Source of the DNA: an uncultured Prevotella sp.
GTDB taxonomy: Bacteria; Bacteroidota; Bacteroidia; Bacteroidales; Bacteroidaceae
Direction of reading: 5' to 3'
Assembly: GCA_900557255.1 (NCBI GenBank)
Contig: USSA01000102.1
Coordinates: 1 to 10,255, forward strand
DNA length: 10,255 bases
Part shown: positions 1 to 7,691 of the stretch, in pieces
How the letters are laid out: each line of letters starts with the position of its first letter
How positions within the stretch are numbered: the stretch's first letter is position 1
The notes under the pieces: generated by a model
Database searches by the model: none
What the model was told of the DNA's origin: nothing
The model's input: only the letters and a program-made list of their open reading frames with translations
Position numbers and translations under genes: made by a program

Positions 1-175
1 TAGGCGTGTGGATATAAGGTTGGCCGTAGCAAGCCAGATCGCCATATCCCATGTCATCACACAGGATGAAGAGAATGTTGGGCGGGGTGTTTTGGGCGAA
101 GAGAGATAGCGGCAAGGCTTGAAGGGCAGCCATCGCCAGCAAAGATCGGTTGTAAGATTGATAATTATTAGCCAT
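1..175 (-). CDS. S1-family sulfatase, N-terminal part (cut by window edge)
   Basis: Seen: an open frame starts at the ATG at 175-173 and runs off the left edge after 58 codons. Residues 1-28 form a signal peptide with a polar start, a hydrophobic core ([17 protein letters not shown]) and a likely cut after AQ, so the protein is exported to the periplasm or beyond. Residues 32-58 match the start of the alkaline-phosphatase-like sulfatase fold: PNILFIL, then [13 protein letters not shown]. The Asp pair at 40-41 is the usual metal-binding pair. Known for the family: these enzymes remove sulfate esters from glycans, and need a Cys or Ser matured to formylglycine. That CxPxR/SxPxR site lies outside the window, so activity and subfamily cannot be judged. 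It has its own promoter and is separated from the SusCD operon by a broken nagB, so a functional link to the neighbours is only possible. Confidence 0.85.
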   Translation of the reverse strand, partial: MANNYQSYNRSLLAMAALQALPLSLFAQNTPPNILFILCDDMGYGDLACYGQPYIHTP

Positions 176-201
176 AATGTTTTGCTTTAAGTTATATCTT
201 G

Positions 202-233
202 CAAAGGTACGCTGAATATTCGTAATTACCAAA
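202..233 (-). promoter_or_regulatory. Bacteroidetes-type promoter of the sulfatase gene
   Basis: On the minus strand TTTG (230-233) and TACCTTTG (202-209) are 20 bases apart, matching the Bacteroidetes housekeeping pattern TTTG/TAnnTTTG. Transcription would start near 196, leaving a leader of about 20 bases before the ATG at 175. No Shine-Dalgarno sequence is visible, which is normal for this phylum. Confidence 0.7.
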
Positions 234-284
234 AATTTCGGGATATTTCTTAAGAATATTTCTCTTATTCTTCATAAAGCAACA

Positions 285-316
285 GTGCCCTTCCTGTTTC
301 ACAACAGAAAGGGCAC
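285..316 (-). terminator. Strong hairpin, probable terminator behind the nagB remnant
   Basis: GTGCCCTT-C-CTGTT (285-298) pairs with AACAG-A-AAGGGCAC (303-316). This gives a 14-position stem with one C/A mismatch and a 4-base loop. It lies between the end of the nagB remnant (384) and the sulfatase promoter (202-233), where a terminator for minus-strand transcripts is expected. The tract after it on the minus strand is only moderately T-rich (TGTTGCTTTATG), so termination is inferred from stem strength and position. It may be the original nagB terminator. Confidence 0.5.
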
Positions 317-383
317 ACAACCTAGTCTATTCTCGTACATGATGTGTTGATACAACATAGAATAGTAGATTTTTTTGATAAAA

Positions 384-736
384 CTATAAGTTGTCTTTTT
401 CTATATCCTTGAAGTACTTATATGTGCTGACCTTCAATTCGTCAGTAGCCATTTCGTCGCAGACGATGATGCCATGCTGGTGAAGCTGCAGAGCACTGAT
501 GGTTCATGCCTGGGTAACAGGTCCCTCAATGGCAGCCTGGAGCGCACGTGACTTGTTATGACCATTGCAGAGAATCATTACCTCTCTGGCAAGCCTACAT
601 ATTCGTCCATGTTGAAGGTGAGGACGTGCTTGAAAGAGATTTCGCCAGCCTTCACAGCCTTTACGATTTCTGCATACATGCCCATAGGTGAAGAACCGGT
701 AGGCAAACCTAATACGAATGGCTCTTCTGAACTTGA
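384..736 (-). pseudogene. nagB: Broken nagB (glucosamine-6-phosphate deaminase) with internal deletion
   Basis: Two pieces of a classic NagB are visible. The first (about 736-587) reads [19 protein letters not shown], then [16 protein letters not shown]: the phosphate-binding loop and the segment carrying the first catalytic Asp (E. coli Asp72). The second (590-384), in a different frame, reads [21 protein letters not shown], then [17 protein letters not shown] and an end at a TAG at 384-386. Against the roughly 266-residue E. coli enzyme, about 130 residues between them are missing. That stretch includes the GVGNDGHIAFNEP segment with catalytic Asp141, His143 and Glu148. The first 30 or so residues and the start codon are also absent. 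In the second piece the conserved Trp of WTIS is a TGA (504-506). Deletion, frameshift and nonsense codon together rule out an active enzyme. Known role of intact NagB: glucosamine-6-phosphate to fructose-6-phosphate plus ammonia. Confidence 0.9.
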
Positions 737-740
737 AAAC

Positions 741-773
741 CCAGAAAAGAGGGGTACCTTGTTTTGGTACCCC
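741..773 (-). terminator. Rho-independent terminator of the ROK-GH16-SusC-SusD operon
   Basis: GGGGTACC (751-758), a 7-base loop (759-765) and GGTACCCC (766-773) form a perfect 8-pair stem. Read on the minus strand it is followed at once by TCTTTTCT (750-743), a T-rich tail. It lies 70 bases beyond the SusD stop and just before the first recognisable codons of the nagB remnant, so it should stop PUL transcription before the dead gene. Eight G residues run into the stem on its 5' side on the minus strand. Confidence 0.75.
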
Positions 774-843
774 CCCCTGAATTTGATAACGTTTATTAAA
801 ATGTGAAATCAAAAATGAGATTAAACCGAATCGTGTTATAAAA

Positions 844-2490
844 TCATTCTCCTCCCCATTCTTTATGTTGCTTTAAGTTGAGATCGGTATCAATCTCATT
901 TTGTGGGATTGGCCACACATCATCTTGAGCCCCTCTGTAAGAACGGGAATAATCTCCCATACCGTATGTTTCATATTCTTTATTCATACGTTCGATAGCA
1001 TCCTTCCATTCGCCCCAGCGGTAGAGATCTGCAAAGCGAAGATCCTCAAAAGCAAGCTCGACGCGACGTTCGTGACGAACAATCTGTCGAAGTTGTTCTG
1101 TTGACAAACCATTACCCTCAACAGCCTCAACCTTTGGCATATGAACACGTTCACGTACTTCATTGATATACTTGGTAATCTGCTCTTGGCTATATCCACC
1201 TTTCTCAATCATAGCTTCAGAAAGAGAAAGGAGAACTTCTGCATAGCGGATTACATAGTAATCAAGACTACCATCATACTCATTTGCCATATTCTCAGGT
1301 ACGAACCATTTCATAATGGCAACTTGAGAAGCAGAAGGAATTTTCTTGCCACCTTCTTTAGGATAATTATATACATCGTTGAGCCACTTCATACCAGGAA
1401 CAAAGAGAGTTCCCTTCAACCGAGGATCACGATTCTCATAACGTGCAAAATCAGGATTTTCCTTATCGTATGCTGCTTTGCCAGTCTTACCCTTGAACAA
1501 AGGTGATTTATCTATAGGCAGACCATCAATGCAATAATAATCATCACAGAGATTTCGAGTAGCCTCAACTGCATTCATCGGACCACCCCAGCTGATACTG
1601 AAGGTCTGACCCTCGTTCTTTCCAGGTCCTGCATAATGAATACCCAAGATTACTTCATCGCATTCCTCATTCTTTTCTGTGAAGAGCTCAGAGAAATTCT
1701 TATATCCATCAGAACCATCACCAGAGGTGAACAAGCTGTATTTACCTATTACATGGTTGTATGCCTCAATAGCTTCATCGTAGTGCTTGGTAAAGAGAGC
1801 TAAACGTCCCATGATAGCGTATGCTGCTTCTTGTGTAAGGCGACCTTTACCTGCTTTTCCCTTAACAGGGATATTAGGAATATTTTTCTTGAGGTCTGCT
1901 AAAACTTTGGTGGCAATTTCTTCTTTTGTATTTCGGGCAGGTTGGCATTCAGCCAATGTCAATGGCTTTTCGAGATAAGGTACATCGCGGAATACTGAAA
2001 CCAAGTTACAATATCCGAGAGCACGCAAAGCTATAGCTTCACCCTTAAAAGCTGCCTTCTTGTCGTCGCTCATACTGATTCCATCAACTTTCTCGAGCAA
2101 TGCGTTGCAGCGCTTGATAAGCTCATAGTTCGCATTCCAATACTTAGAAAAACACCCATCGTTAGCTGTAGATGTCCCCTGTGCAATAGATGAACCGAGC
2201 ATCCAGTTACCCCAAGAGTGTCCACCATTATCAGTACAGGTCTCACGGGTGAGAAAACCAAATTTTCCACCATCAATATAATCGTTGTTCAAATCGCCAT
2301 TTTGCATAGCGTCATAACAGCCTGTAAGCGCCATCAAGGCATCTGACTCAGTTTTCCAGAAGGTTGAACTAGAAATCTCATTAGGGTTTTTTACATCAAA
2401 GAAGTCGTCAGAGCAAGATGTTGCTGTAAGCACCATCATACCGCAAAATGACGCAACTTTTATAGAGTTGAATATTCTATTCTGTTTCAT
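844..2490 (-). CDS. susD: SusD/RagB-family glycan-binding surface lipoprotein
   Basis: Seen: 548 residues, a normal SusD length. The signal peptide ends in a lipobox with Cys26 (TATSC), followed by SDD, an acidic stretch of the kind that sends Bacteroidetes lipoproteins to the cell surface. Family hallmarks are the N-terminal FFDVKNPNEISSSTFWKTE, the helix YVIRYAEVLLSLSEAMIEKG (TPR-like fold), RHERRVELAFEDLRFADLYR at about 472-491, and the C-terminal VWPIPQNEID near residue 525. Role in the family: it forms a lid on the SusC barrel and captures oligosaccharides for TonB-driven uptake. It starts 17 bases after the SusC stop and has the only strong Shine-Dalgarno sequence in the operon. It is the last operon gene, 70 bases from the terminator stem. 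The ligand cannot be read from sequence because SusD pockets diverge quickly; a beta-glucan or another GH16 substrate is inferred from the neighbour. Confidence 0.95.
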   Translation of the reverse strand: MKQNRIFNSIKVASFCGMMVLTATSCSDDFFDVKNPNEISSSTFWKTESDALMALTGCYDAMQNGDLNNDYIDGGKFGFLTRETCTDNGGHSWGNWMLGSSIAQGTSTANDGCFSKYWNANYELIKRCNALLEKVDGISMSDDKKAAFKGEAIALRALGYCNLVSVFRDVPYLEKPLTLAECQPARNTKEEIATKVLADLKKNIPNIPVKGKAGKGRLTQEAAYAIMGRLALFTKHYDEAIEAYNHVIGKYSLFTSGDGSDGYKNFSELFTEKNEECDEVILGIHYAGPGKNEGQTFSISWGGPMNAVEATRNLCDDYYCIDGLPIDKSPLFKGKTGKAAYDKENPDFARYENRDPRLKGTLFVPGMKWLNDVYNYPKEGGKKIPSASQVAIMKWFVPENMANEYDGSLDYYVIRYAEVLLSLSEAMIEKGGYSQEQITKYINEVRERVHMPKVEAVEGNGLSTEQLRQIVRHERRVELAFEDLRFADLYRWGEWKDAIERMNKEYETYGMGDYSRSYRGAQDDVWPIPQNEIDTDLNLKQHKEWGGE

Positions 2491-2498
2491 TGTAAAGT

Positions 2499-2504
2499 CC
2501 TCCT
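2499..2504 (-). promoter_or_regulatory. Consensus Shine-Dalgarno site of susD
   Basis: In the 17-base gap between the SusC stop and the SusD start the minus strand reads AGGAGG, 8 bases before the ATG. The other gene starts here (175, 5573, 6409, 7642, 8170, 9187) lack such a site, as is usual in Bacteroidetes. This could let the lipoprotein be made in excess of SusC from the same mRNA (inference). Confidence 0.65.
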
Positions 2505-2507
2505 ATT

Positions 2508-5500
2508 TTAGAAATTAATATTAACACCGAATGATACGCTCTTCATGTTAGGGTGGATATCGTTACGTGAATCTCCACTGGTCTTTTCTGGATCGTAGTT
2601 ATCTAAAGAAGTGAGTGTGAGCAGATTGGTTGCTGCGAAGTAGACACGAACCTTGGATACACCCCATTTTGCAAGCTGGTCGAATGTATACCCTACCTCT
2701 AAGTTCTTTAAGCGCAAGTAATCTGCTTTTGACAACCAGAATGAAGAGAATGTATCATTGAAGTTATAACCCAAGCGTGGCATAGAACCATTTGGATTAC
2801 TTTCAGACCAGCGGTCTAACCAGCGATCTGTGCGGTTACCCTGCCAGTCACTAGTGGATTCCCAGTTATAGCGGTAAATTCCAGTAACTCCCTGCCAAAG
2901 TGTTGAGATGTCAAAGTTCTTCCAAGATCCTCCGATATTAAAACCGAATGAATACTTAGGGAATGGATTACCGATAATTACACGATCGTCCGGGGTAATA
3001 TTACCATCGTCGTTAGTATCTTGATACATGATGTCACCCAATTTTGGCTCAATACCATTCTGTTTAATCTTCTCACCCTTTGAATTGGTTCGGTTGAGAT
3101 CAGCCTCTGTACGATAGATACCAATTGCTTTATAAGCGTAATAAGAACCAATAGCATCACCTACTCTATTGATGGTTTCACCACTGATTCGCTCATCCAA
3201 ACCGCCCATATAGAGAATTTCATTCTTTACATGGGTTACATTGAAACCTGCATACCAGCCAAAGTCACCGCGGTGGTCTTGATAGTTAGCACTCCATTCC
3301 CAACCACGGTTACGAACTTCACCAACATTCTGATAAGGAGCACTCAATAATCCGAGGAACGTACCTGGCATAGAAAGCTGCATCAAAATATCAGAAGTCT
3401 TGCGATCGAACCAATCGAATGAGGTGGTTACCTTATTGTTGAAGAATCCGAGATCAATACCAATATTCACGCTGCGTGTAGTCTCCCACTTGATATTTTC
3501 GTTTGGAACAGAATTCTGGATAAGACCGGCTTGAGGAGTTCCACTCTGATCAAAATAGTAGTTACCATTTGCAGCATACGTTGCTGTGTATGGGTAGTTA
3601 CCGATTTCCTGGTTACCTAACTTACCCCAAGAGAAACGAAGCTTACCGAAGAGCCACTTGCTCTGTTCTTCCATAAATTTCTCACTGGTGAAGACCCAAC
3701 CTAATGATACAGAAGGAAATGTTGCATAGCGGTGTGATTTTGGCATGCGTGAAGATCCATCATGTCGAACATTGAATTCGAAGAGATATTTGTTGTCATA
3801 ATCGTACTGTATACGTCCAAAGAATGACTGTAAGCGATAAGCACCGGCATTACCTCCTGTATTAGGATTCTTGGTTCCACCATCTAACTCATAGATGTTG
3901 TTGGTAGGGAAACCTTGCTTAGATGCAGTTAAACCTTCTTCATCGTAGCCAATAATAGAATGACCTGCCAATGCATTGATTGTATGAAGACCAAAACGCT
4001 TGTTATAGGTAAGAAGGTTTTCATTAGTCCACATGGTTTCACGATATCTGTAATCAGTTAATTGATTGTTAACAGATCCTACTTTCAGCATGTTTCCTTC
4101 TGCGTCATAGCGTGCATCTATATCGCTAGGTGAGTAGCTTTTTGTCGCTTTGTTATAGAATGTATATGCGTAACTAGTCTGGAATTTTAAACCATCATAG
4201 ATGTCAATACCAATGGTTGCCTTTCCGTTAAAGCGCCATGCATTATTCTTGTTATATCCAAGATTGATAGCCTCTAATGGATTTTTAAACGCTTCTGCAT
4301 CTTTATTAGAACCATCTACATAACCATAATGGCCATTGGTATAGCGTGAAGGTACAGTTGGGCGTGCAAACCATGAAATCAATCGCATTACACCTCCTTC
4401 ACCAGCAACATTCTTTCCTGGGGCTGTTACATCATTAAAATTTCCTGCTATATTTAACCCAAAACTAAATCTTTTGTATTTAGAGTTGACGTTGGAACGG
4501 AACCCGAGTTTACGTACTCCAGTTTCCTTCATTATACCCTTTTGGTCAGAATAGTTAATAGATGTCATAAATTGTACATTTTCAGAACCACCTGATACCG
4601 ATAAACTATGCTGCTGCATGTGACCTGTCTGCATGATTTCATCCATCCAGTCTGTGTTAGCATAGTGGTCTGGATCAGAGCCGTTTTTTAACTTTTCAAG
4701 CGCAGCTTGGTCGTAAGAACCAGGATTAGTTTCATTACGCATGATGGCCCAATCGTAACTGTTGAGAAACTTTGGTAAAACAGTTGCGCTCTGGATAGAA
4801 TAACTTCCTCCATAGTTTACTTTTACAGATCCGGCTGAACCTTTCTTTGTTGTAATGAGGATTACGCCATTTGCTGCACGTACACCATATATGGCGGCAG
4901 ATGCGGCATCTTTCAGAATAGAAATATTCTCAATATCTGCAGGTGAAATATCGCTGAGTTGACTTAATGTTCCTTCTACGCCATCAATGAGAACCATAGG
5001 ATTACTGTTACCAAATGTTCCTACGCCACGTACTCTAATTTCCGGATTATCATTACCAGCTTGGGCACCATTCATTGTAATGTTGACACCTGTCATTCTT
5101 CCTTGTAATAGGGTAGCGGTGTTTGCTACTGGCACACCTTCGATGTCTTTAGATGTGATTGCCGATACAGAACCTGTAAGGTTTGCTTTTTTCTGAACTC
5201 CATAACCTACAACTACAGTTTCCTGAAGCATGTTGCTGTCTTCTAACAGTGTAGCACGGATAGAACCGCCATTCCATATTATAGTCTTTGTCTTGTAGCC
5301 GATGGAAGAAATTGTAATTTTAACTCCCATTTTGACGTCTTTTAGGGTAAAATTACCATCAAGGTCAGTTACAGTACCACCGTTGCTCCCTTCGATTCTG
5401 ATTGTAGCACCGATGATAGGTTCTCCATTAGAGTCTTTAACATTACCACTGCAGGAACTCTGTTGTTGCATAGCAGTTTTTGAATAGGTCTGAGCTGCTG

Positions 5501-5573
5501 ATGCAGGGGCGGCATAAAATGGTGATGTGATACCAAGTAGAGCCGCAATGTACAAATATGCTCTTTTGTTCAT
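2508..5573 (-). CDS. susC: SusC/RagA-family TonB-dependent outer-membrane transporter
   Basis: Seen: 1021 residues, typical for SusC. A signal peptide covers about residues 1-27 (cut near ASA-AQ). Residues 41-110 are a carboxypeptidase-regulatory-like beta domain (SGNVKDSNGEPIIGATIRI, then TDLDGNFTL). A TonB box ETVVVGYG follows at 118-125. The plug domain runs from about 131 to 245, with LQGRMTGVNI, NPMVLIDGVEG, ILKDAASAAIYG and VRAANGVILITTKKG. The rest is a 22-strand-type barrel ending in ATNLLTLTSLDNYDPE and a terminal Phe (FGVNINF). Role in the family: energy-dependent import of oligosaccharides into the periplasm together with SusD. There is no extra N-terminal signalling (STN) domain, so it should not drive an anti-sigma circuit; this fits control by the ROK gene at the operon's head. 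It starts 38 bases after the GH16 stop without a visible promoter. A TTAGTT half-site (5591-5596) resembling the operator candidate near the ROK start lies in that gap. Confidence 0.96.
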   Translation of the reverse strand: MNKRAYLYIAALLGITSPFYAAPASAAQTYSKTAMQQQSSCSGNVKDSNGEPIIGATIRIEGSNGGTVTDLDGNFTLKDVKMGVKITISSIGYKTKTIIWNGGSIRATLLEDSNMLQETVVVGYGVQKKANLTGSVSAITSKDIEGVPVANTATLLQGRMTGVNITMNGAQAGNDNPEIRVRGVGTFGNSNPMVLIDGVEGTLSQLSDISPADIENISILKDAASAAIYGVRAANGVILITTKKGSAGSVKVNYGGSYSIQSATVLPKFLNSYDWAIMRNETNPGSYDQAALEKLKNGSDPDHYANTDWMDEIMQTGHMQQHSLSVSGGSENVQFMTSINYSDQKGIMKETGVRKLGFRSNVNSKYKRFSFGLNIAGNFNDVTAPGKNVAGEGGVMRLISWFARPTVPSRYTNGHYGYVDGSNKDAEAFKNPLEAINLGYNKNNAWRFNGKATIGIDIYDGLKFQTSYAYTFYNKATKSYSPSDIDARYDAEGNMLKVGSVNNQLTDYRYRETMWTNENLLTYNKRFGLHTINALAGHSIIGYDEEGLTASKQGFPTNNIYELDGGTKNPNTGGNAGAYRLQSFFGRIQYDYDNKYLFEFNVRHDGSSRMPKSHRYATFPSVSLGWVFTSEKFMEEQSKWLFGKLRFSWGKLGNQEIGNYPYTATYAANGNYYFDQSGTPQAGLIQNSVPNENIKWETTRSVNIGIDLGFFNNKVTTSFDWFDRKTSDILMQLSMPGTFLGLLSAPYQNVGEVRNRGWEWSANYQDHRGDFGWYAGFNVTHVKNEILYMGGLDERISGETINRVGDAIGSYYAYKAIGIYRTEADLNRTNSKGEKIKQNGIEPKLGDIMYQDTNDDGNITPDDRVIIGNPFPKYSFGFNIGGSWKNFDISTLWQGVTGIYRYNWESTSDWQGNRTDRWLDRWSESNPNGSMPRLGYNFNDTFSSFWLSKADYLRLKNLEVGYTFDQLAKWGVSKVRVYFAATNLLTLTSLDNYDPEKTSGDSRNDIHPNMKSVSFGVNINF

Positions 5574-5611
5574 AGGATTATTATATATTGTTAGTTAAAA
5601 TGTTATATTGA

Positions 5612-6409
5612 TTATTCGCATTCTATGACTTTTACCCAGTCTACCCACAATTCAACTGGTAAGTCTTCATCGTGTATTATGCCTGCCCAAGTTGGCTGCC
5701 CGTTAAGCACACCTCCAAGGGAACAGTTTAGAATTATGTCAAAATTATAATCACAGAACGGAAATTGCAGTTTCTCTTTTGGCAGATTCATATTCTTGTA
5801 TCTGAAAGTTTCTTTTCCGTCTACATAAAATATTACAGCTTCGTCAGTCCTTTCAGCTGCATATACATGAAACTGTGTAACATCAAAGTTGGAATCTCTG
5901 TTAGGATTGGTTACCCCCGCAGAGCCAGTGTCTCCATTAATGTAATACGTATGTACTGTTTGATAAAATTCATATGGAGTCTTTTGTATCCATTCCATTA
6001 AATCTATTTCGCCGCTTCTAGGCCAGATTTCTCCTCCAATTGGCATCTGCCAAATAGCAGGGAATGCACCGCGAGCCCGTTTGGTTAACCTTGCCTTTAC
6101 TTCTACTCGGGTATTCTTGCCAAACCCCTTTATCGTATGGATACCACCTGTTTTATATAAGCCATCGTCTTTGCTTGCTTTAAGTTTGAGATAGCCATTC
6201 TCTACTTTCACATTTTCATATTCATTTACGTTCTTGAAATGTCGCGCCCAGGCTACATTTAAATATTCTGCAAGTTTCCAAACTTTTGGGTTAGGAATTG
6301 ATTCAGAACTATTGAACTCGTCAAGAAATATTGTCTTTTCTTTCTTGCTGTCAGCCATAACAACTGTTGAAGTGATGATAAACAGTGCTAGAATTAATCT
6401 ACTTTTCAT
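5612..6409 (-). CDS. GH16 endo-beta-glycanase (laminarinase-like), exported
   Basis: Seen: 265 residues, a single catalytic domain after a signal peptide (residues 1-19, ending VVMA before Asp20). The GH16 signature GEIDLME gives Glu134 as nucleophile, Asp136 as assisting acid and Glu139 as acid/base. This is the ExDxxE form with the beta-bulge, as in laminarinases, not the ExDxE form of lichenases. Supporting blocks are GAFPAIWQMP (114-123), YQTVHTYY (149-156), HVYAAE (181-186), FYVDGKETFRY (194-204), LNCSLGG (227-233) and a final strand ELWVDWVKV. Known family activities are cleavage of beta-1,3 or mixed-linkage glucans, or beta-1,4-galactosyl bonds in galactans and mucin O-glycans. No lipobox Cys is present, so it is probably periplasmic rather than surface-anchored. 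It starts 12 bases after the ROK stop and precedes susC, so it is an operon gene. Specificity within GH16 is not resolved. Confidence 0.9.
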   Translation of the reverse strand: MKSRLILALFIITSTVVMADSKKEKTIFLDEFNSSESIPNPKVWKLAEYLNVAWARHFKNVNEYENVKVENGYLKLKASKDDGLYKTGGIHTIKGFGKNTRVEVKARLTKRARGAFPAIWQMPIGGEIWPRSGEIDLMEWIQKTPYEFYQTVHTYYINGDTGSAGVTNPNRDSNFDVTQFHVYAAERTDEAVIFYVDGKETFRYKNMNLPKEKLQFPFCDYNFDIILNCSLGGVLNGQPTWAGIIHDEDLPVELWVDWVKVIECE

Positions 6410-6421
6410 TGTTATTGTTGT

Positions 6422-7642
6422 TTATGTTTGATTATTGTCATTTAGAAACCTGTATCTTGCCATCAGGCAGGCTCCCGTGATTCCTGCAAGGTCTTTCAGA
6501 CTTGAGGTAACGATTTTAGAATCCTCATTCATGATGTTGAGAGAGAATTTCTTGATGCCCATCTTTGCCGGTAGTGTGAGGTAATCGCCTGTAACCGACA
6601 TTTCTCCTCCGATGACCAGCATTTCAGGGTTGAAGATGTTGATGACTCCTGCCAGCTGCTTGCCAAGTTCGTCTGCTATGTACTGCAGTGTGGCAAGGCT
6701 AAGTACATCTTCCTTTGCTATGGCATCCAGAATATCCTGGAGTGATAGATCTTCATTCTTTTTCAGTACTCTTTCTGAGAGGATAGAAGTCTTTCCTTCC
6801 TTTATCTTCTCGACGAGCTTCCTTTTGAGTGCTCTGCCCGAAACCTCTGTTTCTATGCAACCTATCTTGCCGCAGTGGCAGATGATGTTGTTGTTGTAGG
6901 CTGTCATGTGGCCGAATTCGCCAGAATATCCTGACTTGCCATAATAGAGTTTGCCGTCGATGATGATTCCGATTCCGATGCCCCAGCATACGTTTACAAA
7001 GATGATGTCTTTCAGGCCTTTACATTGTCCATTGATCAACTCAGCGAAAGCCATACTCCGGGTATCGTTCTCGATACATACAGGTAGCTGTATGAGCTGG
7101 GTCAACTTGTCGGCCAATGATTCTTTCAGAAAGGTGAACATGTTGTAAGCATTTCCCTGTACAGGATTCACGCGCTCGGCCACATTCACGCAAACTTGAA
7201 GTATTTCTTCTCTTGAAACAGGAAGGTTTTCGATAAACTCATTGATGATTCTGCTTAGCTCTTCCAGGTTTTCTGGAGAGTTCTTATATACGTAAGGCAC
7301 TCTTGTTTTTTCGGTAATCAGATTGCCTGCGAAGTCGCTTGCTGCAAGTGCCAGGCAGTTCATCTCAGGATTGACACCGATGAAGTAGCCTGCTGTTGGA
7401 ACGAGATCGTAAACCATCGGGATGCGTCCCGAAGAATTGTCTTTCTTTCCAATCTCTCTGGCGAGTCCTTCTTTTATCAACTCGTTGAGGGCACTTGTTG
7501 TTGTTGGTAAGCTAACTCCGATAGCCTTCGATATCTCTGGGATGGTGGAGGCTCCGTGAGAGATAAACTGCTCCAGGAGCTTTCCCTGAGCTGAGGGCTT
7601 TTTGTTTATCTTACTAATATATTTTATTAAGTCGGCTTTCAT
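6422..7642 (-). CDS. ROK-family (NagC/Mlc/XylR-like) transcriptional regulator
   Basis: Seen: 406 residues, the length of NagC-type repressors. Residues 18-65 form a winged helix-turn-helix (STIPEISKAIGVSLPTTTSA, then LNELIKEGLA), followed by the linker SSGRIPMVYDL. The ROK domain covers about 85-395. The kinase phosphate loop DxGGT is absent (GVNPEMN instead), so it should not be a kinase. Still present are END at 191-193, the sugar-contacting GEFGH (Glu242, His245), and the zinc set His245, Cys255, Cys257, Cys262. It is therefore likely to bind a sugar or sugar phosphate. Known role of the family: DNA binding released by an effector. It is the first gene of the GH16-SusC-SusD operon with a nearly leaderless promoter, so autoregulation is likely (inference). 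It is divergent from a ROK kinase. The effector is not predictable: glucose, N-acetylglucosamine 6-phosphate or another sugar are possible. Confidence 0.93.
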   Translation of the reverse strand: MKADLIKYISKINKKPSAQGKLLEQFISHGASTIPEISKAIGVSLPTTTSALNELIKEGLAREIGKKDNSSGRIPMVYDLVPTAGYFIGVNPEMNCLALAASDFAGNLITEKTRVPYVYKNSPENLEELSRIINEFIENLPVSREEILQVCVNVAERVNPVQGNAYNMFTFLKESLADKLTQLIQLPVCIENDTRSMAFAELINGQCKGLKDIIFVNVCWGIGIGIIIDGKLYYGKSGYSGEFGHMTAYNNNIICHCGKIGCIETEVSGRALKRKLVEKIKEGKTSILSERVLKKNEDLSLQDILDAIAKEDVLSLATLQYIADELGKQLAGVINIFNPEMLVIGGEMSVTGDYLTLPAKMGIKKFSLNIMNEDSKIVTSSLKDLAGITGACLMARYRFLNDNNQT

Positions 7643-7660
7643 AACTAATATTTTTTAGTT
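7643..7660. promoter_or_regulatory. Perfect palindrome at the ROK start, candidate operator
   Basis: AACTAA (7643-7648), six A/T bases, then TTAGTT (7655-7660) make an 18-base palindrome with perfect arms. It sits between the promoter -7 element and the ATG of the ROK regulator, over the expected transcription start. AT-rich palindromes at such places are typical binding sites of ROK repressors. Binding is an inference. Confidence 0.45.
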
Positions 7661-7661
7661 G

Positions 7662-7691
7662 CAAAGATAAGGTTTTTTCGGACAGATGCAA
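7662..7691 (-). promoter_or_regulatory. Promoter of the ROK-GH16-SusC-SusD operon
   Basis: On the minus strand TTG (7689-7691, within TATTG) and TATCTTTG (7662-7669) are 19 bases apart, the Bacteroidetes housekeeping pattern. The start of transcription would fall near 7655, giving a leader of only about a dozen bases. No comparable promoter was found ahead of GH16, susC or susD. Confidence 0.75.

Noticed and set aside
345..357. TGTTG-ATA-CAACA hairpin after the nagB remnant
   Set aside because: A 5-pair stem with a 3-base loop and no following T-run; the hairpin at 285-316 is much stronger.
770..777. Run of eight C as a phase-variable tract
   Set aside because: It lies in the 3' untranslated region beside the terminator stem, with no coding frame or promoter spacing to switch.
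504..812. 102-codon minus-strand frame as a separate small gene
   Set aside because: Its second half is the frame-shifted NagB C-terminal piece and its first half translates the terminator and the other NagB piece out of frame, so it is part of the pseudogene.
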